From assembly GCA_004151065.3 (NCBI GenBank), contig NWUY0300011198.1:39619-63578 (forward strand): a stretch of DNA of 23,960 bases, written 5' to 3'. Shown here piece by piece: positions 22,695 to 23,960 of the stretch. Origin of the DNA: Larix sibirica (Eukaryota; Streptophyta; Pinopsida; Pinales; Pinaceae). The translations under genes and the position numbers were made by a program. Positions within the stretch are counted from its first letter, which is position 1; every line of letters starts with the position of its first letter. The notes under the pieces were generated by a model that saw nothing but the letters and a program-made list of their open reading frames with translations, had not been told where the DNA came from and searched no databases.

Positions 22695-22860
22695 TTAATA
22701 TAAGCATTACATTCTTAGAAAAAAAAAGTTTGTCTCTATCATTTTTTTTAGTATCAAAGATTAGATAATCTTGTTTTCCATGATATTTTTGAATATTAAG
22801 GCACTTTCTTTGATGCGGATAATCTTGTTTTCCGTTATATTTTTTATATAAATAATACAC

Positions 22861-22913
22861 TTTTTCAGAAGAAAAAAAACATACTATTGTTATTCATAAG
22901 AGAATCAAATAGT
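22861..22913. repeat. 53-bp dispersed repeat, unit A, spanning the end of the block
   Basis: TTTTTCAGAAG, an A-run, CATACTATTGTTATTCATAA and AATCAAATAGT recur at 23203-23255 with about 51 of 53 bases the same. The first 34 bases also occur at 13827-13860, where copy 1 of the large block stops at the n. The right edge of the 9-kb block at 22894 therefore falls inside this repeat. Confidence 0.85.
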
Positions 22914-23202
22914 ACATTGATAGGCTTGTGTCTTTTATATAAGGCTACTTCAACATTTGCAAGAGTTCATAGGGTTCGTATCATGAATCCAAAGTTTCAA
23001 AATCAANTACTTCTAATATATGTACCTTCAAATTATTCGAACGATAATCCCTTTGAATATATTATATATACATTAATAATTATTTATTGACATCTTAATG
23101 TATAGGTTGAATTAAACATATTTATTTTTAATACATGTATTTAAGTTAAGTCACTTTTATTATAAATATTGAAGTGATCATATCATTTTCTATTACAATA
23201 TA
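22895..23202. other. Unique AT-rich spacer with an ambiguous base, no gene recognised
   Basis: A second n lies at 23007. No coding or RNA feature is recognisable. After AATCAAATAGT, unit A is followed by about 80 bases that are absent after unit B; similarity then resumes at TTTCAAAAT (22995 and 23255). Confidence 0.5.
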
Positions 23203-23255
23203 TTTTTCAGAAGGAAAAAAACATACTATTGTTATTCATAAGATAATCAAATAGT
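23203..23255. repeat. 53-bp dispersed repeat, unit B
   Basis: Near copy of unit A (22861-22913), with one base different beside the A-run and one G/T difference. It is followed directly by TTTCAAAATGAACTAT. Confidence 0.85.
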
Positions 23256-23395
23256 TTCAAAATGAACTATATCTACCAAAAACTATTATGTCCCTCTCTA
23301 TCATGATTATACAAAGCATTTCTAGAGAATTAATCATAGAATCATAAAGTGCCCGAGGCACATATGTGGGCATCCTGAGTTTCTTTCCAAAAAAG

Positions 23396-23959
23396 TTAAC
23401 CTGTTTCTCCCTCCAATGCCAACTTTGAGAGCTTGTCAGCAAGTGAATTGTGATGTTTGTACATATACTTGAAGGAAATTTATTGAAAATTTTTGATAGT
23501 TGTTCTGATCCTTTTGCACCATTGAAGAAGAGCAGTAACTTTTAGATTATACTCCCCTTCCACCCACTTTATAGTGACTCGAGAATCGCCAAATGTTTTG
23601 AGCTCAGCTAGCCCAAAATTATGCGCCACCTTCAGGACAACCCATAAAGCCAATAACTCTGCCTTCATATTGGTACCTGTACCACAATTTAGTTTCAAAG
23701 AGAAAAAATGCTTCTGATTCAGAAAAATGACTCCCCCAGCTGCATTGATCCCATCTCTCACGGTCCCATCGAAAAAAGCCACGGGGAAACTATAAGAGCA
23801 ATTAAAAATGCCAATTTTCTTGATGTTTTTAGAAACAAGATTTTTTATAAATTCCTTGTACATATGCATGACCTGAGAGTAGACTTGCGAAATATTTGAA
23901 CATTGATTTTCAAAGACAACACGATTTCTGTGAAACCATAAACTCCAGGAGATGATAGC
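23396..23959 (-). pseudogene. 3' part of a second LINE: RNase H domain, minus strand, cut by window edge
   Basis: The minus-strand frame is open from the window's right edge and has no real start here; the Met at 23867-23869 is internal. It begins with SWSLWFHRNRVVFENQ, the linker that precedes RNase H in plant LINE ORF2. Counting from that Met, FFDG has the first catalytic Asp at residue 34, TNMKAELLALW has the Glu at 71, and FGDSRV has the second Asp at 95. A single TAA at 23480-23482 interrupts the frame. Beyond it the same frame continues with ISFKYMYKHHNSLADKLSKL, which supplies the last conserved Asp, and ends at a TAA at 23396-23398. It differs clearly from the RNase H in the 9-kb blocks and is much better preserved, so it is probably a younger insertion of another LINE family. 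Confidence 0.85.
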
Positions 23960-23960
23960 T

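Larger units (their letters stand above)
13862..22894 (+). repeat. 9.03-kb direct tandem duplication, copy 2
   Basis: This is the second copy of the block at 4826-13860, 9033 bases long. The substituted positions here are 15358, 15586, 16861, 17595, 17619, 18587, 19571, 19599, 20474, 20479, 21264 and 22373. The copy continues without an ambiguous base into unique sequence at 22895, whereas copy 1 stops at the n. This is the pattern expected if one contig ended at 13860 and an overlapping one began at 13862. Confidence 0.97.

Noticed and set aside
4826-22894. The two 9-kb copies as long terminal repeats of one giant element
   Set aside because: The copies are directly adjacent with no internal region and contain a complete LINE in the middle. 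They lack the TG...CA ends, primer-binding site and polypurine tract of an LTR element.

Overview
This window looks like intergenic DNA from the nucleus of a large-genome seed plant, most likely a gymnosperm. That placement is inference: the DNA is AT-rich, almost gene-free and filled with old plant L1-type LINE retrotransposons, and no host gene could be identified to fix the species. There are no convincing intact host genes, RNA genes, CRISPR arrays or bacterial-type features. I found no sign of a new biological system.

Layout. Positions 1-4825 are unique AT-rich DNA without a recognisable gene. The only hints of coding are a possible two-exon fragment with a 65-nt GT-AG intron (2926-3152), an 83-bp tandem duplication that overlaps it, and a 112-codon open frame at 3377-3715; none could be named. 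Positions 4826-13860 and 13862-22894 are two direct copies of the same 9.03-kb block. They differ, by eye, at 12 bases and one A-run (about 99.87% identical). A single ambiguous base (n, 13861) lies exactly between them. Such an n at a near-perfect overlap suggests two overlapping contigs or haplotypes placed end to end, so the duplication may be an assembly artefact.

Each block holds, in order: about 0.8 kb of featureless AT-rich DNA; a degenerate array of a roughly 46-bp repeat; a decayed plant L1-like LINE on the plus strand; about 1.3 kb of unassigned sequence that could be the LINE's 3' part; and a little more of the 46-bp repeat. The LINE keeps recognisable pieces of every expected domain: ORF1 with a DUF4283-type domain and zinc knuckle, and ORF2 with APE-type endonuclease, reverse transcriptase, zf-RVT zinc-binding segment and RNase H. 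All are scattered over three frames with many stops, so the element is dead. Both copies share the same lesions, so the element died before the duplication, if the duplication is real.

Positions 22895-23960 hold a short local repeat, a second ambiguous base, and the 3' part of another LINE on the minus strand. That element's RNase H domain is far better preserved, with one in-frame stop, and it continues past the right edge of the window.
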